The notes under the pieces were generated by a model. That model did no database searches. It was not told where the DNA came from and saw nothing but the letters and a program-made list of their open reading frames with translations. This document shows, in pieces, positions 17,820 through 26,767 of a DNA stretch of 64,000 nt (positions within the stretch are counted from its first letter, which is position 1; each line of letters opens with the position of its first letter). Both the position numbers and the translations under genes were made by a program. The DNA comes from Paenibacillus sp. UNC499MF (GTDB lineage: Bacteria; Bacillota; Bacilli; Paenibacillales; NBRC-103111): assembly GCF_900107975.1 (NCBI RefSeq), contig NZ_FNVF01000002.1, forward strand, positions 201,178 through 265,177, in the 5' to 3' direction.

Positions 17820-18191
17820 ATGACCTTAAATGAAAAGATTGCCGCTTATGTCGAATTGATGAATGAAGCCAGGGAAATTTCGAACAGGGCAAACAGCCGG
17901 GCCTACGAACTCCGGCAAACAGCGGTTCGGATAGGTTTCGAAGCTACCGCCGCGGCTGAACATGCCGCTCTTATGGCGGAAATCGTGAGGGAGAACACGG
18001 AATCCGGCTCCTTATCGAAGCTGATCCATGCCAGCCGCGAGGCCGCATCGAAAGCCGCGGAAGCTACGCTGAAGGCTTTGGAAGCCATCAAAGCGGCCAA
18101 CGTGGCGGATCATGAAGCGACCGAGGCTTTCGAACGCACGCGTGAAGCGGCGGAGAAGCTGACGGAAGCCCTTCAGATTGAGGGATATTGA
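17820..18191 (+). CDS. Small Ala/Glu-rich helical protein
   Basis: A 123-residue protein, almost entirely alpha-helical by composition (Ala, Glu, Lys, few Gly or Pro), with heptad-like runs (REAASKAAEATLKALEAIK, EAFERTREAAEKLTEAL). No membrane segment, signal or catalytic motif is seen. It resembles stress or LEA-like coiled proteins in composition only, and I do not recognise a family. GGAGTGGGACCGG lies before the ATG. Its promoter carries the palindrome shared with opuA, so an osmotic-stress role is plausible but inferred. Confidence 0.7.
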   Translation: MTLNEKIAAYVELMNEAREISNRANSRAYELRQTAVRIGFEATAAAEHAALMAEIVRENTESGSLSKLIHASREAASKAAEATLKALEAIKAANVADHEATEAFERTREAAEKLTEALQIEGY

Positions 18192-18417
18192 TCGGAGCGC
18201 GTGAGCGATGAACGCCATCGCAAGGGCACGAATGCACCTCGCGATGGCAAGCGCGAAATCGCAAGGGACGAACGCGGCTTGCGATGTCAAGGCAAGAGCG
18301 TATTCACTGTCACGAACGTAAGCGCAATTGCGCCGGCAAACCCCAATGTAATCGCAAGTCACCATGGCAGTCGCAAAGCCGAACGCAGTCGCAGCGGCAA
18401 GCCGCAATCGCATACGC
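18192..18417. repeat. CGCAA-rich degenerate repeat region
   Basis: After the helical-protein stop codon the sequence is dominated by recurring CGCAAG, GCGATGGCAAG and AATCGCA words at irregular distances. Frames crossing it lack ribosome binding sites and natural composition, so I treat it as non-coding low-complexity DNA that runs into the terminator at 18418. Confidence 0.5.
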
Positions 18418-18447
18418 AAAAAGCGCCTCCAAGGGGCGCTTTTTTTT
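18418..18447. terminator. Bidirectional terminator
   Basis: AGCGCCTCC (18422-18430) faces GGGGCGCT (18433-18440), flanked by five A on the left and eight T on the right. It ends rightward transcription of the helical-protein gene and, read leftwards, follows the AraC-family gene whose stop codon is at 18446. Confidence 0.85.
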
Positions 18448-20704
18448 ATTCTGCGGCGTTCAGCTTGGCGGCTCTGCGGTATTCGCCCGGCGTCTGCCCC
18501 GTCCACTTTTTGAACATGCGGTTGAACGACGTGATGTTCCGGTAGCCGATGCGCAGACCGACTTCCACAATGTTAAGCTGAGTTCCGCTCAGCAGCTCCT
18601 GCGCTTTGGAAACCCGGATGGCGTTCAGATGGTCGCTGAAATTCGCGCCCGTTTTTTCTTTGATGTAGACCGATAAATAAGCGCTCGACATCCGGAGGCG
18701 GTCCGCAAGATTTTCGAGGGAGAGCTCGTCCCCGTAGCCGTCCCGGAGCGTGTCCATAACGAAGCGGATCACGGGATCTTCCGTATCTTTCTTCTCGTAA
18801 ATGAGCGAGGCCGCGGAGAAGAACAGCTCCCGGTAGCCCTCGATATAGTCTTCGAAGGTGCAGCACTCCTTGAGCCGCCGCATAAGCGGTTTGACGGGCC
18901 AGGCAGCGTCCTGCGCGATTTTGTAGATATCCATAAGCTTCCAGATCTTGGCCGCGATGGACTCCGCAAGCTGCCTGTACTGGACGACGCCGGCCCCGGA
19001 CTCGCGCATTTCGGCAAGCTGGCGGCCGATCAGCTCCAGGGCGCCCTTGTCGTCCCCGGCCTGAAGGCAGGCGTTCAGCTCCTGCTCCCGGGCGGGGCTC
19101 AGCGCGCAAGCCTGCAGGCCCGAGCGCGTTTCCAGAATGACCTGCGTTTCCTCCGCAAGGGTAGCCTGGCCCGCTCTTTCCAGCGCCTGCCGGTAGGCAT
19201 CGTTGAACTGGGAAGCGTGCTCGAACCGCGAGCTGACCGCCACGGCCGCCAGGCACTGTTCCTTATCGGAATCGAACAGATGACGGATGTCCGCGAGCAT
19301 GGCCTGAAGCGTGTCCGGCGAGGCTGCGCCGCTGATGACCGTCAGGATCTGGTTCTTCTCCATCTGGAACGTGTGCGATCCGGGACAGTGTTCTCTCAGA
19401 AGCACATCGAGATGCTCGCGGTAATAAGACGCAAGCCGCTCGTGCGGGACGGGTTCCTCTGCCGGTTTGGCCTGGCGGAACCGGAGTTCATAGACGATAA
19501 TCTGGAAGCTTTCGTCGCTGGCGATAAAATCCTGCCACTCGTGAATATCCGTATGAATGCTTCTCAGCTTGTTAATGTAGCTGTACTTCGTAAGAAGCGA
19601 CTGCCGGCTGCGGAGCTCGCTGCGGATTTCGGTCTTTTCCCTGAGAAGATCGGCGATCTTCTCCTGAATGAACGCGAATTCCCGGATCGCGCTGGGCTCC
19701 CCGCCGCCGCTCCCGCTCATAAATGCGGAAACCAGCTGTTTCACGGGCCGGTTGATGCGGCGGCTGCTCAGCAGGGAAACCGCAAGGGCGATGCCGAGCG
19801 ACAGGAGGAAAATCGCCAGCAGCGTCCCGTTCAGCTTACGGAGCTGGGAGGCCATGCTGGCATTGGAGACGCCGGTGATGTAAGTCAGCCCGTCGTCTCC
19901 TTTGTGGCGGAAATAAACCATTCCGTCCGCCTCGGCGGTTCCGCGTTCGTCTTCAAACGCGGGAAGCACGGGCGGCTTACCCTCTTGGCCTGTGCCGAAA
20001 AGAACGCTTCCATCGCCGTTCAGCACATAAAACAGGCGCCCGTCTCCGCCTTCGCCTAGAAAATCGCGCTGCGTTTTATCCACGTCGAGATAAGCCGTAA
20101 CGAGGTAACCGCCACCGCTCAGATGAAAACTGACGGGCAGCAGCTTCTTCTCGGCAGGCGAATTCCAGACGGTCTTGAAATCGGCCGCGGGCAGCAGAGA
20201 GAACGAATCCGCCGATTTCAGGCGGTTTTCCCAGAAGCCGAGCGGATAAGCGGCGCTTTTGTACAGCCGGTTGTACTGGTCTTCGGCACCGCTGCTGCCG
20301 TCCTTATCGAGCGTGACGCCATGGGGCAGAAAATATACCACGAGATTGTCGAGAAACAAATGCGGATTCGCCGTATCCGAGCGGAGCCGGGCAACGATGC
20401 TTTTCGCCTCCAGATAACGGAGTTCTTCTTCCGTCGCGCCTTGCAAATGCCGGTTGAAAGCAACCACGCCGGGATCGTTATAGGTATTGAAAAGAAGCGT
20501 TTTGATCCGGGAAAAATGGGTGCTGTATTTTTCGGCCGTATTTTTAAGCATGGACTGGTTATGAGCGATAATTTCGCCGTGATATTTGGTTTTGAAATAA
20601 GCGAAGGCCGCCAGGTCGAACGCGGCAAACAATCCTATAATGACGAGAAAACTGATCAGCGTCGCAAGGAACAGGGAGGTTGGTCTTGTTTTGTTGAACG
20701 GCAT
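18446..20704 (-). CDS. Membrane-anchored AraC-family regulator
   Basis: A 752-residue regulator of the Paenibacillus type. Seen: transmembrane segment near residues 12-35 (LFLATLISFLVIIGLFAAF), an extracellular Cache-like sensor region of about 240 residues, a second membrane segment around 285-305 (LLAIFLLSLGIALAVSLL) followed by a HAMP-like stretch (SSRRINRPVKQL), a central helical domain, and a C-terminal double helix-turn-helix (LENLADRLRMSSAYLSVYI, IVEVGLRIGYRNITSFNRMFKKWTG). Family members usually activate adjacent sugar-uptake genes, but none lies beside it here. ATG with TAAGGAGT upstream. Confidence 0.93.
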   Translation of the reverse strand: MPFNKTRPTSLFLATLISFLVIIGLFAAFDLAAFAYFKTKYHGEIIAHNQSMLKNTAEKYSTHFSRIKTLLFNTYNDPGVVAFNRHLQGATEEELRYLEAKSIVARLRSDTANPHLFLDNLVVYFLPHGVTLDKDGSSGAEDQYNRLYKSAAYPLGFWENRLKSADSFSLLPAADFKTVWNSPAEKKLLPVSFHLSGGGYLVTAYLDVDKTQRDFLGEGGDGRLFYVLNGDGSVLFGTGQEGKPPVLPAFEDERGTAEADGMVYFRHKGDDGLTYITGVSNASMASQLRKLNGTLLAIFLLSLGIALAVSLLSSRRINRPVKQLVSAFMSGSGGGEPSAIREFAFIQEKIADLLREKTEIRSELRSRQSLLTKYSYINKLRSIHTDIHEWQDFIASDESFQIIVYELRFRQAKPAEEPVPHERLASYYREHLDVLLREHCPGSHTFQMEKNQILTVISGAASPDTLQAMLADIRHLFDSDKEQCLAAVAVSSRFEHASQFNDAYRQALERAGQATLAEETQVILETRSGLQACALSPAREQELNACLQAGDDKGALELIGRQLAEMRESGAGVVQYRQLAESIAAKIWKLMDIYKIAQDAAWPVKPLMRRLKECCTFEDYIEGYRELFFSAASLIYEKKDTEDPVIRFVMDTLRDGYGDELSLENLADRLRMSSAYLSVYIKEKTGANFSDHLNAIRVSKAQELLSGTQLNIVEVGLRIGYRNITSFNRMFKKWTGQTPGEYRRAAKLNAAE

Positions 20705-20855
20705 CGTGTAGGGACTCCTTACTCGTTTGGTGGAGAAGCGGCTGGTCTTTCTCTATTGTACGAGCCGAATGTTAGGGGAGTGTATACGGACGGAACAATT
20801 TGCCGCTCCCTTGCAGCCATAGTCAGTCTGGAGTCATAATGGGAGCCCCTCTGTA

Positions 20856-20900
20856 AAAAAAAAGGGCAGTACACGGCTTTCGCCGTATGCTGCCCTTTGC
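20856..20900 (-). terminator. Terminator of the leftward SRPBCC-PDZ gene
   Basis: AAAGGGCAG..ACGGC and GCCGT..CTGCCCTTT form a long stem with a TTTC loop directly after the stop codon at 20901. Read leftwards it ends in a T run (nine A on the plus strand at 20856-20864). Confidence 0.9.
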
Positions 20901-21773
20901 TTATTCCCGCTCCTCAACGGCAGAAAGCTCCCGCCGCCGTATGCTGATCTCGTCCAGTGAAATTTCGTTGGGATCGATCATGCCGGTAAACCGGTCATCG
21001 TAGGTTAAATGTGCCGTCACCGCACACCGTTCCCCGCGTTCGTAGAAAACGATGTCGGCGGGCTTGCCGGTTCCGTAAAAGCGGGAGAGCGCTTTGACAA
21101 AATCGTTATACGTCGGAACCGGCATTCCTCCGAGGCTCGTCACGATGATCCCGCTTCGTAAACCGGCCCGGTGGGCGGGACTGTTCGGATACACGGTCCC
21201 GATGAAGTTCCCCCGTATGCCAGCACCGGCAAGCCCCTGCTCTTCCAGCTGTGCGGGGGTGGCCGTATAATTCATGACCCCCAGACGGGGATAATTAAAA
21301 ATCGAGTTGCGCAGATCCAGACCGAGCTCGATTGTATTTTTCAGATGAAAAAGAGATTGTCTCCAGCCTGTTTCCCCGCATTCCCTGACCCACTGCAGCA
21401 TTTCATCCTCCGTGTAGCCCTCCACAGTAACGGTGACCTTGGTACAAGGACCGCTGCCGATTGGCTCGAAAATGAACGAAGTCTTTAAGCTGTATTCCCA
21501 GCGGGAACCGTCCGGAAAAATGGACGTGTAGTGCTCGTCGAACCGGATGAGATCCGGTTTCACGCATTCGGCGCAAACGGCGCGGTTCGTTAATTCTCCG
21601 ATTACGAGGGTGAGCTCATCCCCCCGGGCGATTTCAGGCTGTGCCCCCGAATAGGTGGCGATGTCGCTCAAAAAATGTTTCCAGCCTTCCGCTGTCGCCA
21701 CATACCACCAGATCTCTTCCGCAGAAGCGTCGATATAAACCGAATTGACGGTTTTTTTTCTGTCCTCATTCAT
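20901..21773 (-). CDS. SRPBCC (AHSA1-like)-PDZ fusion protein 1
   Basis: A 290-residue cytosolic protein. Residues about 10-150 have the START/SRPBCC ligand-binding fold of AHSA1-type proteins (VYIDASAEEIWWYVATAEGWKHF; a late helix GWRQSLFHLKNTIELGLDL). Residues about 165-265 are a PDZ domain (GVMNYTA, FIGTVYPNSPAHRAGLRSGIIVTSLGG, then the TYNDFVKALS helix). The fusion is uncommon. A close relative with the same order lies at 62823-63830, at the far end of the cluster. No protease domain is attached, so the PDZ may bind peptide C-termini and the SRPBCC a hydrophobic ligand. It is divergent from the GT2 operon and ends at a strong terminator. Confidence 0.85.
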   Translation of the reverse strand: MNEDRKKTVNSVYIDASAEEIWWYVATAEGWKHFLSDIATYSGAQPEIARGDELTLVIGELTNRAVCAECVKPDLIRFDEHYTSIFPDGSRWEYSLKTSFIFEPIGSGPCTKVTVTVEGYTEDEMLQWVRECGETGWRQSLFHLKNTIELGLDLRNSIFNYPRLGVMNYTATPAQLEEQGLAGAGIRGNFIGTVYPNSPAHRAGLRSGIIVTSLGGMPVPTYNDFVKALSRFYGTGKPADIVFYERGERCAVTAHLTYDDRFTGMIDPNEISLDEISIRRRELSAVEERE

Positions 21774-21872
21774 TCCGAAAGCAGTCCTCCCTCGGCTGTT
21801 ACTGATGCCCTTATACTATCTTAATTTACGAACAAACGATCGGTTTTTATCGGCATCCCCCCGGAATAAAAA

Positions 21873-21905
21873 GCCGAGCGGCCGGCAGGGAAAGCGTTTT
21901 ATAAT
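21873..21905 (+). promoter_or_regulatory. Candidate cluster promoter before the GT2 operon
   Basis: AAAAAGCCGAG places GCCGAG at 21873-21878, 21 bp before TATAAT (21900-21905). The four precursor genes have the same GCCGAG element 20 bp before TATACT. The usual -35 sequence is absent, so an activator is likely. This is the most upstream copy and would drive GT2 and the M3 peptidase. Confidence 0.6.
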
Positions 21906-21956
21906 GCGGCAAAGCGCTTGTTTCAATTGGGCCGACAGGTCCGGAGGTGGTGTTTT

Positions 21957-22856
21957 ATGACGAAAATGAATGTGGTTATTCCGGTTTACAATCAAGCCTA
22001 CGCCTTATCCCTGACTCTGCACGGGTTAACCCGGCAGCCGGCCCCTTATAACCGCTGTCCGGTTATCGTTGTGGACGACGGGTCCGAAGAGCCGGTCCAT
22101 GCGGTTGCGGAAGCTTACAGGGAGCGGCTGAATCTCACTTACGTGCGCATCCCCCGCAGCGGCAGGGCAGCCGCCCGTAATGCCGGAGCGAAGCTGCTGG
22201 ACGAAGGATGCGTCCTGTTCTGCGATGCCGACCGGATACCGAGGCCGGGGTTCATCGAAGCGCATGCGCAAGCCCGCCGGAAGCACGGCAGCCACTTTGT
22301 GGTCGGGCAGGTCCGTGAGCTCTACGTTCCGGATGCGGAGCAGAACCGGGAGCTGGTGCTGGCTCGCTACGGGGAGCAGAAATATGACCGCGTTCCGCAG
22401 TACTGCCGGCTCGTTTACCGGCTGTTTAACGACAGCGGGACGACCCTTTCGCCCGTTCCGTGGATCGCCGCCCTGAGCGGGAATATGTCCCTCCCTCTGG
22501 AGCTGTTCCGGGATTTGGGGGGCTTCGACGATACGTTCCGGGAATGGGGCTTCGAGCACCTGGAGCTCGGCTACCGGGCCCACCGCCGGCAGGTGCCCTT
22601 CGCTTACTGCCGGGAAGCGGTGAACGTGCATCTGGCGCATCCGCGGAAGGGACTCTCTTATGCGGATTTTATCCGCCAGAGCCACGACACGTTTTTCCGC
22701 AAGCATCCTCACCCGGTCGTAGGAGCTTTCTATGATTTTATGATGGGCAGAATCAGCCGCGTACAGCTCGAAAACCTGGCTTCTACGGGCATGCTCGGCA
22801 GTGCGGGGAAAAACGCTTCCGACGAATACGTCCGCATTCTCAATTTCAAGTCATGA
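21957..22856 (+). CDS. Family 2 glycosyltransferase
   Basis: A 299-residue GT-A enzyme that transfers sugar from a nucleotide sugar. Seen: N-terminal strand MNVVIPVYNQ, the VVDDGSEE nucleotide-binding motif, the metal-binding FCDADR (DxD-type) motif, then GGFDDTFREWGFEHLELGYR typical of the acceptor side of chondroitin or galactosyltransferase-like GT2 proteins. No membrane segment. ATG at 21957 is preferred because CCGGAGGTGG lies upstream. It overlaps the M3 peptidase start by four bases (ATGA), so the two are translated together. Confidence 0.9.
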   Translation: MTKMNVVIPVYNQAYALSLTLHGLTRQPAPYNRCPVIVVDDGSEEPVHAVAEAYRERLNLTYVRIPRSGRAAARNAGAKLLDEGCVLFCDADRIPRPGFIEAHAQARRKHGSHFVVGQVRELYVPDAEQNRELVLARYGEQKYDRVPQYCRLVYRLFNDSGTTLSPVPWIAALSGNMSLPLELFRDLGGFDDTFREWGFEHLELGYRAHRRQVPFAYCREAVNVHLAHPRKGLSYADFIRQSHDTFFRKHPHPVVGAFYDFMMGRISRVQLENLASTGMLGSAGKNASDEYVRILNFKS

Positions 22857-24469
22857 ATCAAACGGAAACGGGGGAAGGACGATTGTCACAAGAACGTTTT
22901 CAGACCGGGGCCGGCTCTTTTTTGAGGGAAGCGAACCGCGAGCTGGCCGGCTTATACGTCCCGATGATGAATTCGCTCTGGAAAGTGATCACGACAGGCG
23001 AATTCCGCTACGTCAAGCAGTGCGAGCAAGATGAGAAGGCTTATCAGGAGGCGCTTGCCTCTCCGGTTCTGGGCGGGCAGGCGGAATATTGGCTGAACCG
23101 CCGGGGGCTGTCCGCAGAGCAGAAGCGCCAGCTTCAAGTATTGAAGGCTGAACTGGCGGAGTACCGGATGGAGGCGAACGAAAGGCAGGCCGCCGCTTCC
23201 TTGTGGAACGATCTGCATTACACGATCGGCACGTTCCGCGCGGAAGCGGGCGGCGCCCTGCTGTCGGAGCATGCGGCGCATGTCCTGATGCGCAGGGTGA
23301 GCGACGGCCGGCAGCGCAAGCAGATCTGGCAGGCGGGCATGCGGCTGGGCGGGCTAACCGCCCCCAAGCTGCTGGAGCTGGTCAAGCTCCGCAACCGGGC
23401 TGCCAGGCGGCTCGGCTATGACGATTACTTCGCGATGAAGCTGGAGAACGCGGGAGTCGGGCTCGATACGCTGACGGAGCTGATCCGGCAAATCCGCGGC
23501 GGCCTGGATTCCGCCTACCGGGAAGTGAAAGGCGGGATCGACCTGGAATTGGCCGACCGGTTTCACATCGCTAGGAGCGAGGTCCGTTCCTGGCATTACA
23601 CGCATCCGTTTTTCCAGACGCACTTTGCGATGGAGGAGCCGCTTGGGGCGGGCACGGATGAAATGGCGGACAAGGTGTCCGGGTGGCTGCGGGAACGCGG
23701 ATGCGATCTGAGCGCCGTTATCCGCGGGGCGGATCTGGCGGAGCGTCCGGGCAAAAGCCAGGCGAACTGCTGCCTGAATCTGGACCGGAGCCGGGATATC
23801 CGCATGTCCTGCAACCTGTCCCCGGACACGAAGGGACTTGCGGTGCTGCTCCATGAATCGGGGCATGCCCTGTTCGAGAAGGAGCTGGATCCTTCGCTTC
23901 CGTTTCTGCTGCGGCAGCCCGCCCATCCTTTCTTGAGCGAAGGCGCCGCCCTGCTGATGGAAAGACTGGCGTGGGATGAGGAATGGAAGCGGGAACTTTT
24001 CGGCGGCGAGCCGGGGCCGGGTGCGGGTGGCGATGCGGGGTCCGCTCAAGAAAAGCTGCGCAAAGAAACGCTGGTTCGGCTGTATTGGACGCTGACTTTG
24101 GTGGAGTTCGAGAAACAATTATACGCAAATCCCGATCAGCCCTTAAACGGCTTATGGTGGGATCTCGTGGAAGACGTGCAGGGCATAACCCGGCCGTCCG
24201 AGTGGGATTATCCGTACTGGGCCGCCAAGGCCCATCTGTCGACGCTGCCGGTTTATTATTACAATTACCTGCTCGGCGAGGCGGCCGCCTCGCAGTTTCA
24301 GCATACGCTTCAGGCCCGTTTCAAGGTATGGCACGGCAAAGAAGCGCTGGGGCATCTGCGGAAGGAAGTGTTCCGTCCGGGGGCTTCGGCAAGCTGGCGG
24401 GAGCTGTTGGCGGCGGGAACCTCGCAGGACCTGAACCCACTTTTCCTGATCCGTCAGCTGCGGGGTTAA
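22853..24469 (+). CDS. M3-family zinc oligoendopeptidase
   Basis: A 538-residue cytosolic metallopeptidase of the M3/oligoendopeptidase F class. Seen: an N-terminal helical half, then the zinc motif HESGH (VLLHESGHALFEKE, about residue 334-338) with the third-ligand glutamate in FLSEGAALLMERLAWDEEW downstream. M3 enzymes cut short peptides and often remove leader or signal fragments. Its position between a glycosyltransferase and four small secreted-type peptides suggests precursor or leader processing, which is an inference. Length is near the usual 560-600 residues. ATGA overlap with the GT2 gene. Confidence 0.9.
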   Translation: MNQTETGEGRLSQERFQTGAGSFLREANRELAGLYVPMMNSLWKVITTGEFRYVKQCEQDEKAYQEALASPVLGGQAEYWLNRRGLSAEQKRQLQVLKAELAEYRMEANERQAAASLWNDLHYTIGTFRAEAGGALLSEHAAHVLMRRVSDGRQRKQIWQAGMRLGGLTAPKLLELVKLRNRAARRLGYDDYFAMKLENAGVGLDTLTELIRQIRGGLDSAYREVKGGIDLELADRFHIARSEVRSWHYTHPFFQTHFAMEEPLGAGTDEMADKVSGWLRERGCDLSAVIRGADLAERPGKSQANCCLNLDRSRDIRMSCNLSPDTKGLAVLLHESGHALFEKELDPSLPFLLRQPAHPFLSEGAALLMERLAWDEEWKRELFGGEPGPGAGGDAGSAQEKLRKETLVRLYWTLTLVEFEKQLYANPDQPLNGLWWDLVEDVQGITRPSEWDYPYWAAKAHLSTLPVYYYNYLLGEAAASQFQHTLQARFKVWHGKEALGHLRKEVFRPGASASWRELLAAGTSQDLNPLFLIRQLRG

Positions 24470-24498
24470 ATTTTCGTATCTTAAGGAGGATGACGCTA

Positions 24499-24792
24499 AT
24501 GGCTACGATTCATATTCAGAAGAGGACGGTCGTCTCCCGTATGGAACGGGATTCTTCCGAACCGGTTAACAGCCAGGTCAAGACCTATACACTCACGCCC
24601 GAGGAGCTGGATTATTACCGCAGGCTTCCCCTGTCCGCCGCGGACAAGGCGTTCAAGCCCGGACTCAAAGTGATGGCGATGGAACGGAGGGACGGAGATG
24701 GGGACGGCAGCCGAAAACCTGACCCGGCAGCTGGATCGCTTGTCGGAGGTACTGAGGGGAACGCTCACGCCGGAGAAGCTGGAGGAGCTTGA
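24499..24792 (+). CDS. Small protein of unknown function
   Basis: A 97-residue protein following a strong TTAAGGAGGATGACG ribosome binding site. The first 65 residues look natural (TVVSRMERDSSEPV, YTLTPEELDYYRRLPLSAADKAF). The last ~32 residues (GDGDGSRKPDPAAGSLVGG) are compositionally odd because they run over the start of the next gene in another frame. The real functional part may end near residue 68. No known family was recognised. It probably belongs to the GT2/M3 operon, 29 bp downstream. Confidence 0.55.
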   Translation: MATIHIQKRTVVSRMERDSSEPVNSQVKTYTLTPEELDYYRRLPLSAADKAFKPGLKVMAMERRDGDGDGSRKPDPAAGSLVGGTEGNAHAGEAGGA

Positions 24793-24985
24793 CGAATGGT
24801 TTCGTCTCGTGGCGCCGGAGGCATGCAGAAATGCCTCCCGTTTGCCGTTTCCGTATAACCAGCGGATACTCCGCCACTTCCGCCGCATGCGGGAGGAAGA
24901 ACGGCCTCTGCCCGCTATCGCGGGCTTTCTTCGTCACGGGCTGCATGACATATACGATATTTTGAGCGATTATCAATCCGCTTAG
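24698..24985 (+). CDS. Small helical protein, overlaps the preceding gene
   Basis: A 95-residue, mostly helical protein (LTRQLDRLSEVLRGTL, LEELDEWFRLVAPEA, RILRHFRRMREEE, FLRHGLHDIYDIL). No family was recognised. GGAGGGACGGAG precedes its ATG. It overlaps the previous gene by 95 bases in a different frame. Codon use is natural along its whole length, so it is the more certain of the two. An alternative is one ancestral gene split by a frameshift; I think two coupled genes are likelier because each has its own ribosome binding site. Confidence 0.65.
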   Translation: MGTAAENLTRQLDRLSEVLRGTLTPEKLEELDEWFRLVAPEACRNASRLPFPYNQRILRHFRRMREEERPLPAIAGFLRHGLHDIYDILSDYQSA

Positions 24986-25114
24986 AAAAATATTTTTTTC
25001 ATATAATTCAATATTAGTCAAAAAAATCCTAATGTCCTGCAAGGGAACCTGATCTTTCTTTCTTGCGGTTTGATACCATGACGGCACCGAAACCATTACG
25101 TGTAGGGGGAATGG

Positions 25115-25792
25115 GTGCCAGTGGACGTGCTACTTATTATCAGCCATCAGCTTAAGGAAGACGAGTTTGAACGGGTACAGAGGTTGTTTTCCCATATGTC
25201 GATCATTGCCGAATCGGATTTTAATGCGGTCGCAAGCTCGATCCGCCGGCAGGAAAAAGCTCACAAGCTGTTCGTTTTCCTGTCTTTCGATGAATCGCTT
25301 CCCGAGGAATGGAAGATCGAGGAGCTTCAGCTGCAGAGCCCGATTATGGTGCTGCTTAAAGTGAACAAGCGCGACCTTTTCGTGTTTTATTCTTTTCTCG
25401 ATTCGGTAGGGCTGTTATCCAAGCCGTCCGACGCTTCGCCGGGCAAACAAGAAATTTCGCCGCTGCTGTATCAGTCTCTTGAGTTTATCGAACAAAATTT
25501 ATGCGAAAACGACCTGTCCCTGGAGAAAGTGGCGTCGAGTATTTTCGTCAGCCGGTGCCATTACTCCAGGATGTTTAAAGAATATTTCGGCTTCGGTTTT
25601 AAGGAATATGTGATGAACAAACGCATTCAGAAGGCAAAGGCCATGCTGCAAAAAGGAGTGCCGGTTACGGATGTATGCTATGCCGTCGGCTACGGGGATT
25701 TAACGCATTTCGGCCGGGTTTTCAAAAGGCTGGTCGGGACAAACCCTTCGGTTTACCGGGGACAAAGGCGGGACGCGCCGTCCTGCGGATAG
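25115..25792 (+). CDS. AraC-family transcriptional regulator, cluster activator candidate
   Basis: A 225-residue cytosolic regulator. The C-terminal ~105 residues contain two helix-turn-helix units of AraC type (LSLEKVASSIFVSRCHYSRMF, VTDVCYAVGYGDLTHFGRVFKRLVG). The N-terminal ~115 residues are an alpha/beta region (VDVLLIISHQLKEDEF, KLFVFLSFDESL) without a cupin, unlike sugar-binding AraC proteins. It starts at GTG 25115 or GTG 25121, with AGGGGGA upstream. Lying just before the precursor genes, it is the best candidate to bind the GCCGAG element at their promoters, an inference from position only. Confidence 0.88.
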   Translation: MPVDVLLIISHQLKEDEFERVQRLFSHMSIIAESDFNAVASSIRRQEKAHKLFVFLSFDESLPEEWKIEELQLQSPIMVLLKVNKRDLFVFYSFLDSVGLLSKPSDASPGKQEISPLLYQSLEFIEQNLCENDLSLEKVASSIFVSRCHYSRMFKEYFGFGFKEYVMNKRIQKAKAMLQKGVPVTDVCYAVGYGDLTHFGRVFKRLVGTNPSVYRGQRRDAPSCG

Positions 25793-25811
25793 CGGAAAGG
25801 GGGAAAGCTTT

Positions 25812-26753
25812 ATGGGAACGGAGCCGATTCGCGCCCGTTATTTCAACCGGCTCACGATCGGGCCGGACGGACGATCCATCTGCAAAACGAGCCGCCATGA
25901 CAAGAAACTCCGCGACGAGATCAACTGGTACTTGAACCTTCCGGAACAATTACAAACGTATATCCCCGTTGTTCAAGACTACTCGCTGCAACATCCCGTG
26001 CATCTGTGCCTGGAATATATTCAGGCCCCGACTTTATCGGAGTCGTACATGAGCGGGAGACTGGATCGGGAAGACTGGCCGGATGTTTTTGCCCGGCTGG
26101 ATCAGCTCTTCAGCCGGTTTGCCGGCTTCCCCGCCGAGCTGGATACGGCGAGTTTGTACGAGATGTACATCGGGAAGACACGAACCCGTATGGCGGCTTT
26201 TTTGAACGGCAACGAGCGGGCCAGACGGTTTTACAACCAGGGGTATTACCGGCTGAACGGAAAGATGGTGCTCTGCCCTTTCCGGATTTTCGAAAGCCAC
26301 CTTGGAGATTTCCGCTCTCTGCTCGATAATCCGGCCGCCGCGGTCCTGCACGGCGACCTCTGTTTCTCCAATGTGCTTTACGCACCGGAGAAACAGACCG
26401 TGAAGCTGGTAGATCCCCGGGGCAGCTTCGGCATACCGGGGATCTACGGCGACCGGCGGTACGACCTGGCGAAGATCAGACACAGCTTGAACGGATACGA
26501 GCATATTGTTCACGGCCGTTATGCGCTGCATATGGAGGGCAATGACATCCGGCTGGAAATCCCGTTTACGGACGGACAGCTCCGGCTTCTCCGCGACTGG
26601 GACCGGTATCTGGGCGGCCACCTGCATGATGTCGCCAAGATCGAGGCGCTTCTGTTCCTTTCGATGCTGCCTCTTCACAGGGAGAGCCCCGAGCGGCAAA
26701 TGGCTTTGTACGCCGTGGCAACCCGTCTGCTGTACGAAATTTTTGCTGATTAA
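25812..26753 (+). CDS. APH-type small-molecule kinase of capsule type
   Basis: A 313-residue phosphotransferase of the aminoglycoside-kinase fold. Seen: the Brenner-type motif HGDLCFSNVL (about residue 179) and the metal motif VDPRGSFG (about 200), then GDRRYDLAKIRHSLNGYEH. This version (DPRG and YDLAK) recalls kinases in capsule clusters, where they stand next to an EcbF-like HAD phosphatase and a nucleotidyltransferase, both of which occur here at 30394-31481. It probably phosphorylates a sugar or polyol building block. ATG preceded by GGAAAGGGGGAAA, 19 bp after the AraC gene. Confidence 0.75.
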   Translation: MGTEPIRARYFNRLTIGPDGRSICKTSRHDKKLRDEINWYLNLPEQLQTYIPVVQDYSLQHPVHLCLEYIQAPTLSESYMSGRLDREDWPDVFARLDQLFSRFAGFPAELDTASLYEMYIGKTRTRMAAFLNGNERARRFYNQGYYRLNGKMVLCPFRIFESHLGDFRSLLDNPAAAVLHGDLCFSNVLYAPEKQTVKLVDPRGSFGIPGIYGDRRYDLAKIRHSLNGYEHIVHGRYALHMEGNDIRLEIPFTDGQLRLLRDWDRYLGGHLHDVAKIEALLFLSMLPLHRESPERQMALYAVATRLLYEIFAD

Positions 26754-26767
26754 GAGTCCCTTGTTAA

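Noticed and set aside
23983-24792. Single 269-codon frame covering the 3' part of the M3 gene and the small gene at 24499
   Set aside because: The part before 24499 is out of frame with the M3 peptidase and has no domain; only its last 97 codons have a ribosome binding site and natural composition.
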